Source of the DNA: an uncultured Bacteroidales bacterium
Lineage (GTDB): Bacteria; Bacteroidota; Bacteroidia; Bacteroidales; Bacteroidaceae
Length of the DNA: 64,000 bases
Assembly (NCBI GenBank): GCA_902779165.1
Contig: CACZAN010000003.1
Location: 45,115 to 109,114, forward strand
Reading direction: 5' to 3'
The position numbers and the translations under genes were made by a program. Below the pieces are notes generated by a model. It made no database searches. It was not told the origin of the DNA and was given only the letters and a program-made list of their open reading frames with translations. Of the stretch, positions 19,901 to 28,757 are shown piece after piece (positions within the stretch are counted from its first letter, which is position 1; each line of letters opens with the position of its first letter).

Positions 19901-22900
19901 CCATCGACGTAGGAGGTGCCAGTGGTGCCAATCTTCAGTCCACTTTGGGCTGTGAAAGTTTCTCCTTCGTCAGCTGTGTCGCCATCGCCATTGAGGTCGA
20001 TTGTTACGGTGCCGCCAATGTTGGTAGTGGAGTTTGTGATGACGTGACCGTCCTCACCTCCACCGAATGTTGAGCCATAGATGCGGGCTGTGCCCGAGAT
20101 GTTCACTTCGGTCTCAATGACATTGGTCCATGTGTTGAAGAAAATGCGCTGGTCACCCTTACCTGCTCCGAAGAGGTAACAGGTCACGGGATGCTCAATC
20201 ATGCGCTCAGGAGTGCGAGGAATACCGAGCGTGCCATCCACCATGTTAATCGTACACTTACCTCCTGATACAGGTACTGTAGGTGTACCATGAACAGCAT
20301 CATTAGAGTAGAGACCCACGTCGGTCATCTCGTTACCGCCATAGATACTGGTCAGGATGTGACCGCCGGTAATATCGACCTTAGTGTTGCCGCCTACATT
20401 ACCTGCTGAACGGAGCCATTTACCAGGCCTGTACGGGTCTTTACCCGAGCCGCCGCCATACACGTTGCCGTAATAGGTGTGACCGTCGGAACCAGCAGGA
20501 CGGCCTCCTTCAGCCGATATCCCATCCGAATACTTACCAGTTGCATCAGCAAACTTGTCATATGGAGCGAACAAATCCTTCTTACCATCATCATTGGTAT
20601 CTAATCCATACGGCCAGCTTGCACACTCAGAGAAGTTCGCTGCATCTTCGCTGCTCCAGTCAAAGCGAGCATTCCTACCTGTTCCACTACCATTACCAAT
20701 CTGACAGGCGTCCTGAATCTTCACATATGTGTCATGCAGCACGTGCCCGTTCTCACTGCCGCCATAGACAGAACCTTTGACAAAGGCGTGATCTTGGATT
20801 GTCACATCGGTTTCGGCGCTCATTCCCAGCGTCTCAATAAATGTGATATAAGCAGCTTCGTTTTCAAAAGGATCCCATGAATTACCTATCTGCATACGTT
20901 CGGGTATGTCAGTACCGGTATAACTATGATATTCAGGCAGAGCACCCTTGCCGGCACCGAAGACGTGGCCGGAGAAGGTAGGCATCTGCATGTCGTTCGG
21001 GCCGATTTCGGCATAGTCTTTGATGGTGACTTGACAGGTTCCACTCTTATGGGTCGGATCTGGGTCTTTCAATGCATACGGCATTCCATCAGGTAAATCT
21101 GAAGGCGCGTCAGTTGCCCCAGGCGTTCCCTTAACCCAGAATCTACCCACCGAGGCCATAAGGCCACCGCCATAGACGCTGCCTTTCACCCAAGCATCAC
21201 CTCCGACGGTGACAGTCGATTTTCCACGCACCAGCGCTGAGTAGCCATGAGTCTTGATACCCTGGCCGGCGCCAAATACGTCGCCTCCGATTTCAGGGGT
21301 CTTCGTTCCAGAATTGCCAGCTCCGAGACCTATCGTCACCGACGTGTTGTTCTCTACGCGGGCAATCATACCGCCGCCAAAGACGGAACCATTCACCGAA
21401 CCGCCACCGATGACGACCTCTGTATTGCCTTCGTCTAAATCGTACCCATGATCGACCGTTCCCACCATAGCTTTCTCACAAGTGAACAAGAGCGCATTAC
21501 CCTTACCACCGCCGAACACATTACCATCAATGCTGACACCCGCTGAAGTTGATGAAACACTGGAGGTACCGTTATCTGTGCAGATATACACCTTGGTGTT
21601 TTTCAGAACATCAGCCAGACTACCGCCACCATAAACGTTGCCGGTGATAGTTGCACCTTCCACCGTTTTATTAACGAATACAACATGTGCATTCGGTTTA
21701 AGTTTTCCATCGGTGTTATAAATCTCGTGATTTTTTTCATCTACAATTTTTCCACCAGGTTCATCACGCTTTAATATACCGACTGTTTCTAAGTTTCCAA
21801 TTTTCACCGTCGCATTGCCAAGGACTTTACCTTCATTGTTACCACCGAAGACATTGCCAATGGAGCCAATCGAATTCTGAGTTACCTTACAACTGATGGT
21901 TTTGTCCTCTTTGTTAACGGAAATTGTATTGATGTTAGGGATCTCTTTGGCATATTCTGCGATTAATTCTGCATCTGTTTTTGTGATATCCATCTCATCA
22001 CGAGGGAACGTTATGGCTTGGTCGTATTTGTATTCTGCCCAATATCCTTTTATCATGTTGATGTTCACAGCAGTATTACCGTTCACTGGTGCCAAATAAC
22101 TGCCACCATAGACGTTGTCTATTCGGGTACAGGACTTGATGTTGACGGTAATATTTCCAGTGAGAACCGGACCTGAAGAATTCCTTGCTCCGGTTCCGGG
22201 ATAGGCCGCCTCGTTGCTACCGCCATACAGATGCTCTATGATGATGGGATTACAATTATCCGTTTCTTCTATGTTGACTTCAATGTTGCCGCCAACAGTA
22301 CCACCGTGGTCATTACCGCCGTACACCTTCGTGAACATACCACTGGTAATGGTCAGCGTAATATTACCTCGGATATTGGCATCATAAGAACCTCCATATA
22401 CACATTCGATGTTGCTGCCTGCTTCAGTACAACCAGACACAATGAAGTTAACGTCTCCATTAATGTCTGCACCTCGACCGGCGCCGTACGAGTTGACGAT
22501 TCGCAGAGGACAAGAACTAGTATAGGAGCCAGTATCGTCTTTACCTGCAATTCTGAGCGTTGCAGAACCATAGATGGTACCCTTGGTGTCACTGCCGCTG
22601 AAGACATCACCGATTTTGCCGCCGACAGCGATAGCCGATGCATCACCATATACTGGCGCACCATCATTATCGTACCAATTGTCACCTATCTTGACCTTGT
22701 CGAAGCCATTGCCACCGCCAAAGACATAGCCAATGGAATAGGACCCTAAGATAACGACATCCGTGGAGGGCACAGAAGCTGAGTTACCGCCACCGAATAC
22801 TTTCGATATACTGGTTATTTCGCAACCGTCGATAATCACCTTCGTCTCTTTTCCGGCAGCAGGTCGGTAGTGTGCTAAGTTTCCTCCACCATATACACCC

Positions 22901-25900
22901 TGAACCTCGTATTTCTCATTAAGTTTTGTTGGTATATGACCAGAAACAAAATTATTGAAGTCGTCTATCTGCTGGGTTTTAACGACTGTTACGGTCACAT
23001 TCCCCTTTGGAGTGCCATTGAGATTGTTACAGCCGAACACACGTCCTGTCAAGGGAATGGGAATGGCTGACTCTCCGCTGCCATACGTATCCGATTTATT
23101 TGTGAAGGCTGTGGCACCTTTGGACGAATCGTCTGGATCTCCAACAGTAATCTTCACATCGCCATATACCATGGCTTCTATATTCCCTGTACCTTCAGAT
23201 GGATGCACTTTCCAATCTGTGGTTTTCCTATAACCTGGCGATTTCAGGTTATAAGCCGATGCATCGGCAATAGAAATAGTTTGGCCTGTAGTATAACTTG
23301 TACCTAAGTCTGCATTCACGGCAGCAGCTTGAGCTGCAGTGAGAGCCGTACCACTGGTAATAAAGCCAGACAATGTAGCGTTATAGGCTGCTGCATGGTC
23401 AGATGTAATTGTTTTTTTCGATACATCCTCAGAAGATGCATCATAAGCATACGCCCCAGTTAAACCTAATGCATTATTAACTAACGTTGCTTGACCTGCA
23501 TCGAGTACTGTTCCGCTGGCAATATAACCTGACAATGCGGCATTATGTGTATCACATTCTGATTGACTATATTGTGTACCTGTACCCAATTGTCCAAGGC
23601 CACCGCCATAGGCATTACCTACGATACCACCGGTCAGATTGACGACAGTTTTGTAAGTAGTTCCTGTACTCGGATCGTTCTTTCCTGTAGCCCAATCACC
23701 TGTGATAGCATTCTGTTTATAATACGTGACACCGCTTTGAGCTTCGCCAGAGGCTTGTACATAAGAACTGCCTGACTTGGTCCAATAACCAGAAACATCA
23801 TCACCAGTTACAGCGTCTGGAGCTTCTTTATGAAGCTTAAGACCAACTACAACTTCATAGGCGTAAGAAGATTTCGTTGCATCCCAGTTATCCGTATTCG
23901 TATCTGCCAATGCGCCGCCGCCATAGACATCATTCTTCACGACACCGCCGGTGACGTTGACCGTTACGTTACCCTTGACGCGACCGTTCTGACCGCCACC
24001 GAAGGCACTTTCCCAAATGGTACCGCCATTGATGTTCAAGGTGGTGCTTCCGACGGTTGCCTTGTCTGGGTCAGTCAAGGCACCACGTGCTGCGGCATAG
24101 ACATAACCGCCGCCGCTGTTTTCTGCACCTATGATAGCATTGCCGGCAATGGTGACGTTGGTAGCGCCACCGTTGGTAGCACCACCCACGGCACCCATAG
24201 AACCGGCACCATAGACATCGCGAACCACATGACCACCGTCGATGAGTACCGTGGTGTTTCCACGGACAATACCTGCATTGATGTTGTAAAGAGTACCTCC
24301 ACCATCATGCGTCTCATCGGCAGGATTAGCATAATACTTGTCCGTACCGCAACCGCCACCATAGACGTTGCCACGATAAGGATATTTGGCACCGCCCTCG
24401 CCTTCGGGATCTGTGCTCATCGTTTCCGTGATACCCACCATACCGCTATGGATGGCCACCGAAGCATTCTGATAAGTATGTCCATTCTCACCGCTACCAT
24501 AGACGGAACCCTTAATATGTGGGTTATAGCCTTCGCCACCAATGATGACATTGGTACTATAGACCCAGGCCACATTATCGTAAATGGTATTCGGTCTGTC
24601 GATATCACCGCGTGAGGAACCAAAGACCATACCATTATCGTGGCCATCATAACCGATGGTGCCACCTAAGATCCTGATAGTGGCCGTACCACCGGAAGTG
24701 TAACCGCTAATGGATGTATTTGGAGCAGCTTCATCGGTATAGGTATAAGTTCCCACCGAACCGTGGGCGCCGCCACCATAAGTGCTATGCAGGATGGTTG
24801 GTGAGCTCACCACAGTACCTGCGGAAACACCATAATATTCAGCATTGTCTGCTGTAGCCACAAGATCTTGGACCGTGATCGTGGTGTTACCCTTGATAAG
24901 GCCGGAGCGGACATTCGTCGTATTACCCTTACCACCACCATAGATATTACCCCATTTCTCACCGCCATACCTGGTTTCTCCATCCATAGGAGTACCAATA
25001 GTACCGCCGCTAACAGTGATTTCGGTGTTGCCGCCTACCTGCGACAGTTCACCACCGCCATAGACACTCTGCTTCACTTCGCCGCCCATCATCACGATGG
25101 TGGTATTGCCGGATACCAGCGCCGTTCTGACATCACTGGCGACACCCTTACCGGCACCAAAGACATCATGGTCGATGGTCACACCGGCTGTACCCGGTGC
25201 TACGCGTCGGTATTCGGTGGCATCATACTTCTTCGCACAGATGTTCACCTGTGTATTACCACTGACATCAGCCTCATTACCACCACCATAGACGCTACCC
25301 TTGATGATAGCACCCTCGACGGTAGCTTCATACGACCCAGCGTAGGTTCCTCCTGCGACCGCCGTCAAGGGCGTGGTAGGATTCTCAGGATCTCTGAATT
25401 GTGTAGGCTCGGTCTTAAAGTATATCTTTGTCTCTGTGCCGATATTCACCGTGGCATTACCGACGATGGGAGCCAGATTGCCGCCGCCGAAGACATTGTT
25501 GATGGAACCAATTGTTCCCTTGGTATGGGCGGGATAATTTAATGTCGTGGTTCCGTCGTCAACGATGTTGCCTGACCCATCTTTCTTCTGGAGCGGAATA
25601 TTCGGTATGGTTCCTGCGACAAGATCATCGTCATTATAATGGCTACCCTTCACGACATTGATATCCACAGTAGGATTAGCCACCATCTTGGCTCGGTAGC
25701 CACCACCATAGATGCCACCAATACTGGTGAAGGCATGGATATTCAACTTCGGGTCTGCGTACAATTTGCTGCCAGATTCTTTTGCCGCACCCGTAGAGGC
25801 ATCATAGCCATAGATCGAGTAGTCGGCCAGATTACCGCCACCATACAGCTCACCGATGATGAGCGGCTGGTCACAGTCACCTGTTTCTTCGACATTCACC

Positions 25901-28737
25901 GTGATGGAGCCTTGCAGCTTACCACCGTGCTTGTTGCCACCAAACACGCGGCCAAACGTTCCACTGGTAATCGTCAGCTTCACATCGCCTGCCACATCGG
26001 CATTACGGGCACCGGCGTAGATTTCTTCGATGACGCCTGCTGGCATACAACCCATGACGATGTCTGTGCCACCGTCCATTTCGGCATTGTTGCCGGCACC
26101 ATAAATCTGACCCACTTTCAGTTCACAACTGGAACCTGCTTTGTCGACTTCGATGCTGGTGCCTCCAACGATGTTACCCTTCTCGTTGCTACCGCCATAG
26201 ACCACATGAATCTCACCGCCATACAGCTTGGACACAGCTTTACCTGTACCATAGAGTCCGTCAGCGGGATTGAGGTCATAAGCCGCCTTATTGATAATAC
26301 CCACATCAGCACCGGGATTGGTAAATGAGGGCGTGCTCTTACCATTACCGCCGCCAAACAGGGTATTGATCTCATAGGCGCTGTTCACCGTCACCTCCGT
26401 AGAAGGAACGGGGGCAGCATTACCACCACCATAGACATAGTCAATGCTGGTGTATTCACAACCCTCTATCAGTACCTGTGTCTTGTTGGTCGCAGGATCG
26501 ACGGGGTTGTAAGCCGCCTTATTACCACCGCCATAGACGGCGTTGACGTCATAGCGGACGGTGTTGATGGCTTCCAATTTAGCATCTGTGTTCGCAGCCG
26601 TATGAATTGCAGCTGTAAGGTCTGTGATGGCTGTCTTGACAGCATCTGCTGTTGCGTCTGCATTGTCATAAACAGTTTGAGAAGAAGTCGTTGGGACCTC
26701 GATTTCAGTGGCTACCTTGATCTGATCTGCGAGATAACCTTTCAAGGTGGGAACATCCGTTTCGCTACTCAAATCAATATCCTCTTTCACGAACTTCTTA
26801 CTGATATCCACCTTTGAAGCATCCTTGTTCTGCGTAGCATAGACATGCACCAGTACATCGCCCATAGGTGTGCCATTAGCGTTGTTACAGCCAAAGACCT
26901 GGGTTACGACGCAACCCTTGTCTGTCGAGGCCTTATCCGTAACTGTGCTGCCGTCTGTACAAGTCTTACCATTCAGATCCACCAAGATGTTACCATACAC
27001 GTAAGGCTCATGTGTGTTGTCACCCAAGGCACCGCCATAGGCATCACCTTCGATGACGCCGCCACGAAGATTGACATGGGTGGTATAGAGCGCAGACTTC
27101 TCAGTGGGGTTGGCCCATGTGGCCGCATCTTCTTTGCGGTAATAGGTCTTATCCAAGAGGGCCTTCGTGTCCTCTGTTACCGTATAGATGCCGCCGAAGG
27201 ACATTTCATATAGCGTCCCCGCCAAATCATCACCTGCGTGGATATCTGAAGCCTCCACGTACTGGCTCCAGTTGCTGGTGTTCGTATGGGCATAAGCACC
27301 ACCGCCATAGACATTGTGGTTCACAGTGCCGCCATTGATGTTGACGGTGACATTACCTTTGGTAGCACCCAACACACCACCGCCATAGATGGAGCTGAGG
27401 ATGGTGCCACGATTGATGTTGATGGTGGCGTCTCCGCCCACCAGTCCTGCACCTTCCACGTTTTCAAGTCCCTTGCCACCGCCATAGATGTTACCGGACT
27501 CTGCATTCAGTTCGTCACCAATCTGGCAGTTGCCCTGAATCGTTATGTCGGCACTATGCTGAACCAGGCCATTCTCGCTACCGCCATAGACGTTACCCTT
27601 CGTGGATTGGACGACGCTTACAGCATCTCCCGGATCGATGAGCACGTAGGTCTGGGTAGCCAAGGCTAAAGTCTGAAGATAAATAAAATAATCTTCCCTT
27701 TTTGTATATTCTTGCCAGATACTTTGTCCCTCGCCATCAAGCGTCATGCGTTTGGGCTTATCTTCCATCGTATAGGTTTCATTATCGATATAATCTGCTA
27801 AGGGTGCAATACCCTTACCACCACCGAAGATGTCTCCTAAAATATGTGTGGCGCCCGGGATATTGACGTTACACTTTCCGGAACCGTTATTCACCATGGA
27901 ATACGGCATACCGTTCGAGTCAACGTTGTATTTACCTACCGAAGCAATCTCGCCACCGCCATAGACATTATGATCCACCTGAGGACCATTCTGAACGGTG
28001 ACATACGTGTTGCCGCGCACCAGCGCCGAGTAACCATGGGTTTCTTTACCCTTACCGGCACCGAAAACGTTGCCCTTGACGCGTAGCGTTTCCGTTGTTC
28101 CAGTTTCTGGGCCTATGGTGACACGGGTGTCTGTCTCTATGCGACCAACCTCACCGCCACCATAGACGTTGCCATTAACTTTGCCCTCACTGATGATGAC
28201 CGTAGAGCTATAGACCATGCCTTTCTCGCACCAGAAATCGTCTGCCACACCCTTGCCGCCGCCAAACACATTGCCGGGTTGTTCGTCGGTCGGCGTGTCG
28301 GGACCTACCGTACCACCGGTAATCTCCACATAAGTGGTCCCCGTATTCGTGGCAGCATAAGGATCTGCAGCGCTATTCGCATTGCCATCTGTACCTGTCC
28401 AAGCATAGGCTCTGGGATTTGTTTTGTCAATCGTACCTATATCGCCTAAATTACCGCCGCCATAGATGTTACCTTTCACTGTGCCGGCATTCATGGTCAC
28501 GGTGACATTCTTCAATACATCAGCATTGTTACCGCCACCATAGACGTTTTTCTCAATGGTTCCGGATTCTATTATAACGTCAGATTGATCCTGGACTTCT
28601 CCTTCGTTGCCGCCACCATAGACAGAACCCTTGATGACGACTCCACCACCATCTGCATAGAGGGTGGTACTGCTACCTGCCAACAGGGCTGTCAACAGAA
28701 TATGAATGGCCAGTATATGTCTTTTCCTGTATATCAT
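10915..28737 (-). CDS. Giant secreted VYGGG-repeat protein A (5940 residues)
   Basis: I do not recognise a named family. The N-terminus is a signal peptide (MIYRKRHILAIHILLTALLA..TLYA, cleavage likely after residue 28). The mature protein consists almost wholly of 20-40-residue units of the form (N/S/D)-V-(Y/F)-G-G-G-x-x-(G/A)-x-V-x-x-x-T-x-V-x-I-x-G-G-x-(V/I). I counted about 27 such units in the first 1,100 residues, implying roughly 140 overall. The alternation of short hydrophobic strands and Gly turns suggests a right-handed beta-solenoid. Larger blocks recur about every 2,000 residues (anchors near 27570, 20750 and 14515). It begins 20 bases after the stop of protein B. It ends on a repeat (..TEVNIGDEKP) with no sorting domain visible. 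Likely a cell-surface or extracellular fibre or adhesin; function unproven. Confidence 0.85.
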   Translation of the reverse strand: MIYRKRHILAIHILLTALLAGSSTTLYADGGGVVIKGSVYGGGNEGEVQDQSDVIIESGTIEKNVYGGGNNADVLKNVTVTMNAGTVKGNIYGGGNLGDIGTIDKTNPRAYAWTGTDGNANSAADPYAATNTGTTYVEITGGTVGPDTPTDEQPGNVFGGGKGVADDFWCEKGMVYSSTVIISEGKVNGNVYGGGEVGRIETDTRVTIGPETGTTETLRVKGNVFGAGKGKETHGYSALVRGNTYVTVQNGPQVDHNVYGGGEIASVGKYNVDSNGMPYSMVNNGSGKCNVNIPGATHILGDIFGGGKGIAPLADYIDNETYTMEDKPKRMTLDGEGQSIWQEYTKREDYFIYLQTLALATQTYVLIDPGDAVSVVQSTKGNVYGGSENGLVQHSADITIQGNCQIGDELNAESGNIYGGGKGLENVEGAGLVGGDATININRGTILSSIYGGGVLGATKGNVTVNINGGTVNHNVYGGGAYAHTNTSNWSQYVEASDIHAGDDLAGTLYEMSFGGIYTVTEDTKALLDKTYYRKEDAATWANPTEKSALYTTHVNLRGGVIEGDAYGGALGDNTHEPYVYGNILVDLNGKTCTDGSTVTDKASTDKGCVVTQVFGCNNANGTPMGDVLVHVYATQNKDASKVDISKKFVKEDIDLSSETDVPTLKGYLADQIKVATEIEVPTTSSQTVYDNADATADAVKTAITDLTAAIHTAANTDAKLEAINTVRYDVNAVYGGGNKAAYNPVDPATNKTQVLIEGCEYTSIDYVYGGGNAAPVPSTEVTVNSAYEINTLFGGGNGKSTPSFTNPGADVGIINKAAYDLNPADGLYGTGKAVSKLYGGEIHVVYGGSNEKGNIVGGTSIEVDKAGSSCELKVGQIYGAGNNAEMDGGTDIVMGCMPAGVIEEIYAGARNADVAGDVKLTITSGTFGRVFGGNKHGGKLQGSITVNVEETGDCDQPLIIGELYGGGNLADYSIYGYDASTGAAKESGSKLYADPKLNIHAFTSIGGIYGGGYRAKMVANPTVDINVVKGSHYNDDDLVAGTIPNIPLQKKDGSGNIVDDGTTTLNYPAHTKGTIGSINNVFGGGNLAPIVGNATVNIGTETKIYFKTEPTQFRDPENPTTPLTAVAGGTYAGSYEATVEGAIIKGSVYGGGNEADVSGNTQVNICAKKYDATEYRRVAPGTAGVTIDHDVFGAGKGVASDVRTALVSGNTTIVMMGGEVKQSVYGGGELSQVGGNTEITVSGGTIGTPMDGETRYGGEKWGNIYGGGKGNTTNVRSGLIKGNTTITVQDLVATADNAEYYGVSAGTVVSSPTILHSTYGGGAHGSVGTYTYTDEAAPNTSISGYTSGGTATIRILGGTIGYDGHDNGMVFGSSRGDIDRPNTIYDNVAWVYSTNVIIGGEGYNPHIKGSVYGSGENGHTYQNASVAIHSGMVGITETMSTDPEGEGGAKYPYRGNVYGGGCGTDKYYANPADETHDGGGTLYNINAGIVRGNTTVLIDGGHVVRDVYGAGSMGAVGGATNGGATNVTIAGNAIIGAENSGGGYVYAAARGALTDPDKATVGSTTLNINGGTIWESAFGGGQNGRVKGNVTVNVTGGVVKNDVYGGGALADTNTDNWDATKSSYAYEVVVGLKLHKEAPDAVTGDDVSGYWTKSGSSYVQASGEAQSGVTYYKQNAITGDWATGKNDPSTGTTYKTVVNLTGGIVGNAYGGGLGQLGTGTQYSQSECDTHNAALSGYIASGTVLDAGQATLVNNALGLTGAYAYDASSEDVSKKTITSDHAAAYNATLSGFITSGTALTAAQAAAVNADLGTSYTTGQTISIADASAYNLKSPGYRKTTDWKVHPSEGTGNIEAMVYGDVKITVGDPDDSSKGATAFTNKSDTYGSGESAIPIPLTGRVFGCNNLNGTPKGNVTVTVVKTQQIDDFNNFVSGHIPTKLNEKYEVQGVYGGGNLAHYRPAAGKETKVIIDGCEITSISKVFGGGNSASVPSTDVVILGSYSIGYVFGGGNGFDKVKIGDNWYDNDGAPVYGDASAIAVGGKIGDVFSGSDTKGTIYGSATLRIAGKDDTGSYTSSCPLRIVNSYGAGRGADINGDVNFIVSGCTEAGSNIECVYGGSYDANIRGNITLTITSGMFTKVYGGNDHGGTVGGNIEVNIEETDNCNPIIIEHLYGGSNEAAYPGTGARNSSGPVLTGNITVNIKSCTRIDNVYGGSYLAPVNGNTAVNINMIKGYWAEYKYDQAITFPRDEMDITKTDAELIAEYAKEIPNINTISVNKEDKTISCKVTQNSIGSIGNVFGGNNEGKVLGNATVKIGNLETVGILKRDEPGGKIVDEKNHEIYNTDGKLKPNAHVVFVNKTVEGATITGNVYGGGSLADVLKNTKVYICTDNGTSSVSSTSAGVSIDGNVFGGGKGNALLFTCEKAMVGTVDHGYDLDEGNTEVVIGGGSVNGSVFGGGMIARVENNTSVTIGLGAGNSGTKTPEIGGDVFGAGQGIKTHGYSALVRGKSTVTVGGDAWVKGSVYGGGLMASVGRFWVKGTPGATDAPSDLPDGMPYALKDPDPTHKSGTCQVTIKDYAEIGPNDMQMPTFSGHVFGAGKGALPEYHSYTGTDIPERMQIGNSWDPFENEAAYITFIETLGMSAETDVTIQDHAFVKGSVYGGSENGHVLHDTYVKIQDACQIGNGSGTGRNARFDWSSEDAANFSECASWPYGLDTNDDGKKDLFAPYDKFADATGKYSDGISAEGGRPAGSDGHTYYGNVYGGGSGKDPYRPGKWLRSAGNVGGNTKVDITGGHILTSIYGGNEMTDVGLYSNDAVHGTPTVPVSGGKCTINMVDGTLGIPRTPERMIEHPVTCYLFGAGKGDQRIFFNTWTNVIETEVNISGTARIYGSTFGGGEDGHVITNSTTNIGGTVTIDLNGDGDTADEGETFTAQSGLKIGTTGTSYVDGNVFGGGRGYSGTALTAGSTGGNVTVNISGGTMLGSIYGGGRLASVGIDFTPVDDPSYGQLKDETGTDGDPTYGHITINITGGTIGTTTAGDNDPHPVGGNVFGGSMGRIKLLNGDLNPIWPKMAVAKLTDVTINGESVHIMNNVYGGSEYGVVRNRTTVEVKNGTIHGHVFGGGYGSDEQGETTITAGGYSSVSPDLSYTFTPMIWTGCVSGNTNVNISGGTVKKNVYGGGEFASVGLINFNSSADGKTYNYITKHSSMTDGFGLSWPYEFQFIVGAPHDAENAGGKTLGGTATVTITGGTVGDGDNHGYVFGGSKGQVAFGDFNNIDEQRYVEAFCANVRETKVTISGSPTIRTVYGGGEDGHVMENTSVTINGGTISNSVFGGGKGTSTFKSTLWDPDNEGHNKKDPIDSSKDLVEDVHSWTAGKVYGNTNVTMNGGSVGWFIYGGGNMASVGKGNYSGGADDYSTAGYGELPSATGNLWTTSYQPDQNAANYNNTKDWAWHFLNSGIATVTIKGGTVGAANAGLENYIPKGSVFGGSRGYVAKSETKSPRYRYMPDFFLGYVNKAIVNIGGTTAEGPVATAGPTIYGSVYGGGQDGHVRNATEVKIFKGSVAGQEGDTAGRSGHVFGGGSGIGTYTVIENAVEKTYLNNSSGSVTCTTFVEVNGGTIAGNVYGGGALASVGPYRPEGSSSELHTPSGDHKSCSYTKVDIKGGAIGGDVYGASRGPSEAFLMTQFTDQSITYDQDMFATDIWSDVNISGGTINGNVYGGGEGGRVVESTSVILTGGVIGTASAGGDVYGSGKGTLHLEANVGGNTSVELNPDKTGADKGCVVRRIFGCNDVNGTPKGHASVHVYATQNRDKLAIHDLTKDATYQKYEKYGNVEEYTITNYSELTSLATTVGLDTFTPPISTYLSTLSDGTKSEIQKQEALENLRDAISVRKYDVLAVYGGGNLAPYVPNNINSEVASVVIDGCQLTSIKQVYGGGNAAFTPSTSVRVNEAYEIDEVFGGGNGKDNYLDPRDNIWHQNPGANVGYTDFTHPETSGESPGTQASPYYLAVDNADAVDDDPIKAKTKREKYKKGSGVATTNVMGGRIHIAYGGSNKRGNISNMVLSVYQESGMCDLVVDHSYGAGKDAQTDAQPVLKMDCVGYMERVFGGSTNADVYNDIVLTITNGNYGEVYGGNDRDGAVYGSITVNIEEGGCLPIHIGNLYAGGYMAPYSKYGYEKNTDGTYKRDAVSGKLIPLKSGDNPVNDPCINVISASSIGNIYGGGYQAAVVANPHVNVNMKAGRVEVVNKGTTESPIWKDNEGKADTEKVKTTTYPAEVVYDEITYHISDEGLRVNVDRLEMTSDLETALTAQLSGTGENAEDYQKTEGGKTYVYRDITGKFHKVSTVILRERHWATLPLGYIENNIFGGGNEADIIGDTHVEIGTGKHHNMTTGVEEDITPARNAANIWGSVFGGGHEGNVSGNTYVIFANGTVKKAIYGGGDLGEVGAMTAVPEADPGNFTWDDATGIGNVTITGGTVGPADTPPTAELPGNVFGGGKGDNTSFYCEKGMVYGTNVSIENGTVKGSVYGGGEIGRVEQNTVVTIGLETGASTPVVGGYVFGAGKGLETHGYAALVRGNPTVTIQGDAEVGKSVYGGGEIASVGSFWVNTPSLPSSAPEVPEGTPIGMPYELKDPSSGKCTVIVQGNAEIGPDDMAMTKAAGPDDFGHVFGAGKGILPREFDYASETDEHKPKRMINSGGVNTWEWFADEPHYVTFIETQAMVGATDVTIGGSAFIKGSVYGGSENGHVLNNTKVTIADQCQIGNGYVQMDDAGNYLVEPYSLNRRYTDQEWADGHLTGGTYYQHSLPECASWEYKTPYAAYDVYDLNDNTLPASDSNKPKFATDGHTFYGNVFGGGSGLFPYRRKTGWTRVGTSGVDADGYSDGVWLRSAGAVYGNTEVIITGGHILTNVYGGNEMTDVGRFKLDHSSAPTIPKVGGTCTVKMSGGTLGVPRTLGQIAAHPVTCYLFGAGKGDQRVNFNTWTNVNHTIVEVTDEARIYGSVFGGGEDGHVLGDVQLDVKSGKTVGTDAAAIRYPYIGTTGTSYVDGNIFGGGRGFSGDALTAGSVGGNVTVNISDGTMFGSVYGGGRLASVGTKFTAVTDPYYGQLQPDTDTDVYFTQSEIDAAQDGEAAYGKTTSDIKIYKGTHGHITVNISGGTIGNTSLVGTEAGAEHSGNVFGGSMGRLTLLDGTINPLWPKMAVVKTAKTNISGTALITGSVYGGCELSMLRGDSHVTIGGVLGADNTTITSTESDNPVIKRNVFGGGYGSDDYTTETKISAGGFSSDTYTFKPMQLAGIVCGDTYVNIKRGSVMNNVYGGGEMATVGLIDFNNAVPHTSVTNGFGLSWPYKMTFIPYDDSGVSTAIGGTTNVTITGGRIGTSETGVVGKDNGNIYGGSQGKAGDPHEFAFCGNVKNTYVTINYTAGVPADTEASDAQLILGSVFGGAEDGHVIEDTHLSMKNGLVKHSIFAGGRGQGTYLGTLKRVEGGDAGAAGSDIANVPVRSLTAGKVYGNTYLEMTGGTVWRNAFGGGYMASVGKGNYSGGSDDYATGGYGETITGKLWEHSASFNPNAPISPANVPVTDADYFLSSGRAYLTITGGTVGKLESGLWDGLPSGNVFGSSRGVSAPNITDFTKVSPEYCPDFFSGYVNETFMTIGGDYKCVKMCTDKNGTVYIPGRTVSANQMRALFTGTDILTGETPSAEFWTPIAGDGPRIYGSVYGGGQDGHVRREAHMIINKGEVGVPYTDENRTALGTSSMSLSEELDDPRWMLRGNLFGAGSGLGQYAFDLNGDGDTTDAGETGYSTSAGSVTHFTLIDVFGGTIHRNVYGGGSLASVGPPPVGSTEITPKGSNPALYGNQSQNIINIYSTVGTPFDTTKGWTYNRTYGGEVYGASRGLTTMDSNLYSTSIWTQVNLFNGATIMGNVYGGGDAGVVKKDTEVNIGDEKP

Positions 28738-28757
28738 AAGTCTTTCGATCTTTATCG

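Noticed and set aside
11287-28086. Many plus-strand frames rich in Thr, Ala, Ile and Asp opposite giant A
   Set aside because: They are periodic reverse readings of the VYGGG codons and have no starts, signals or domains of their own.
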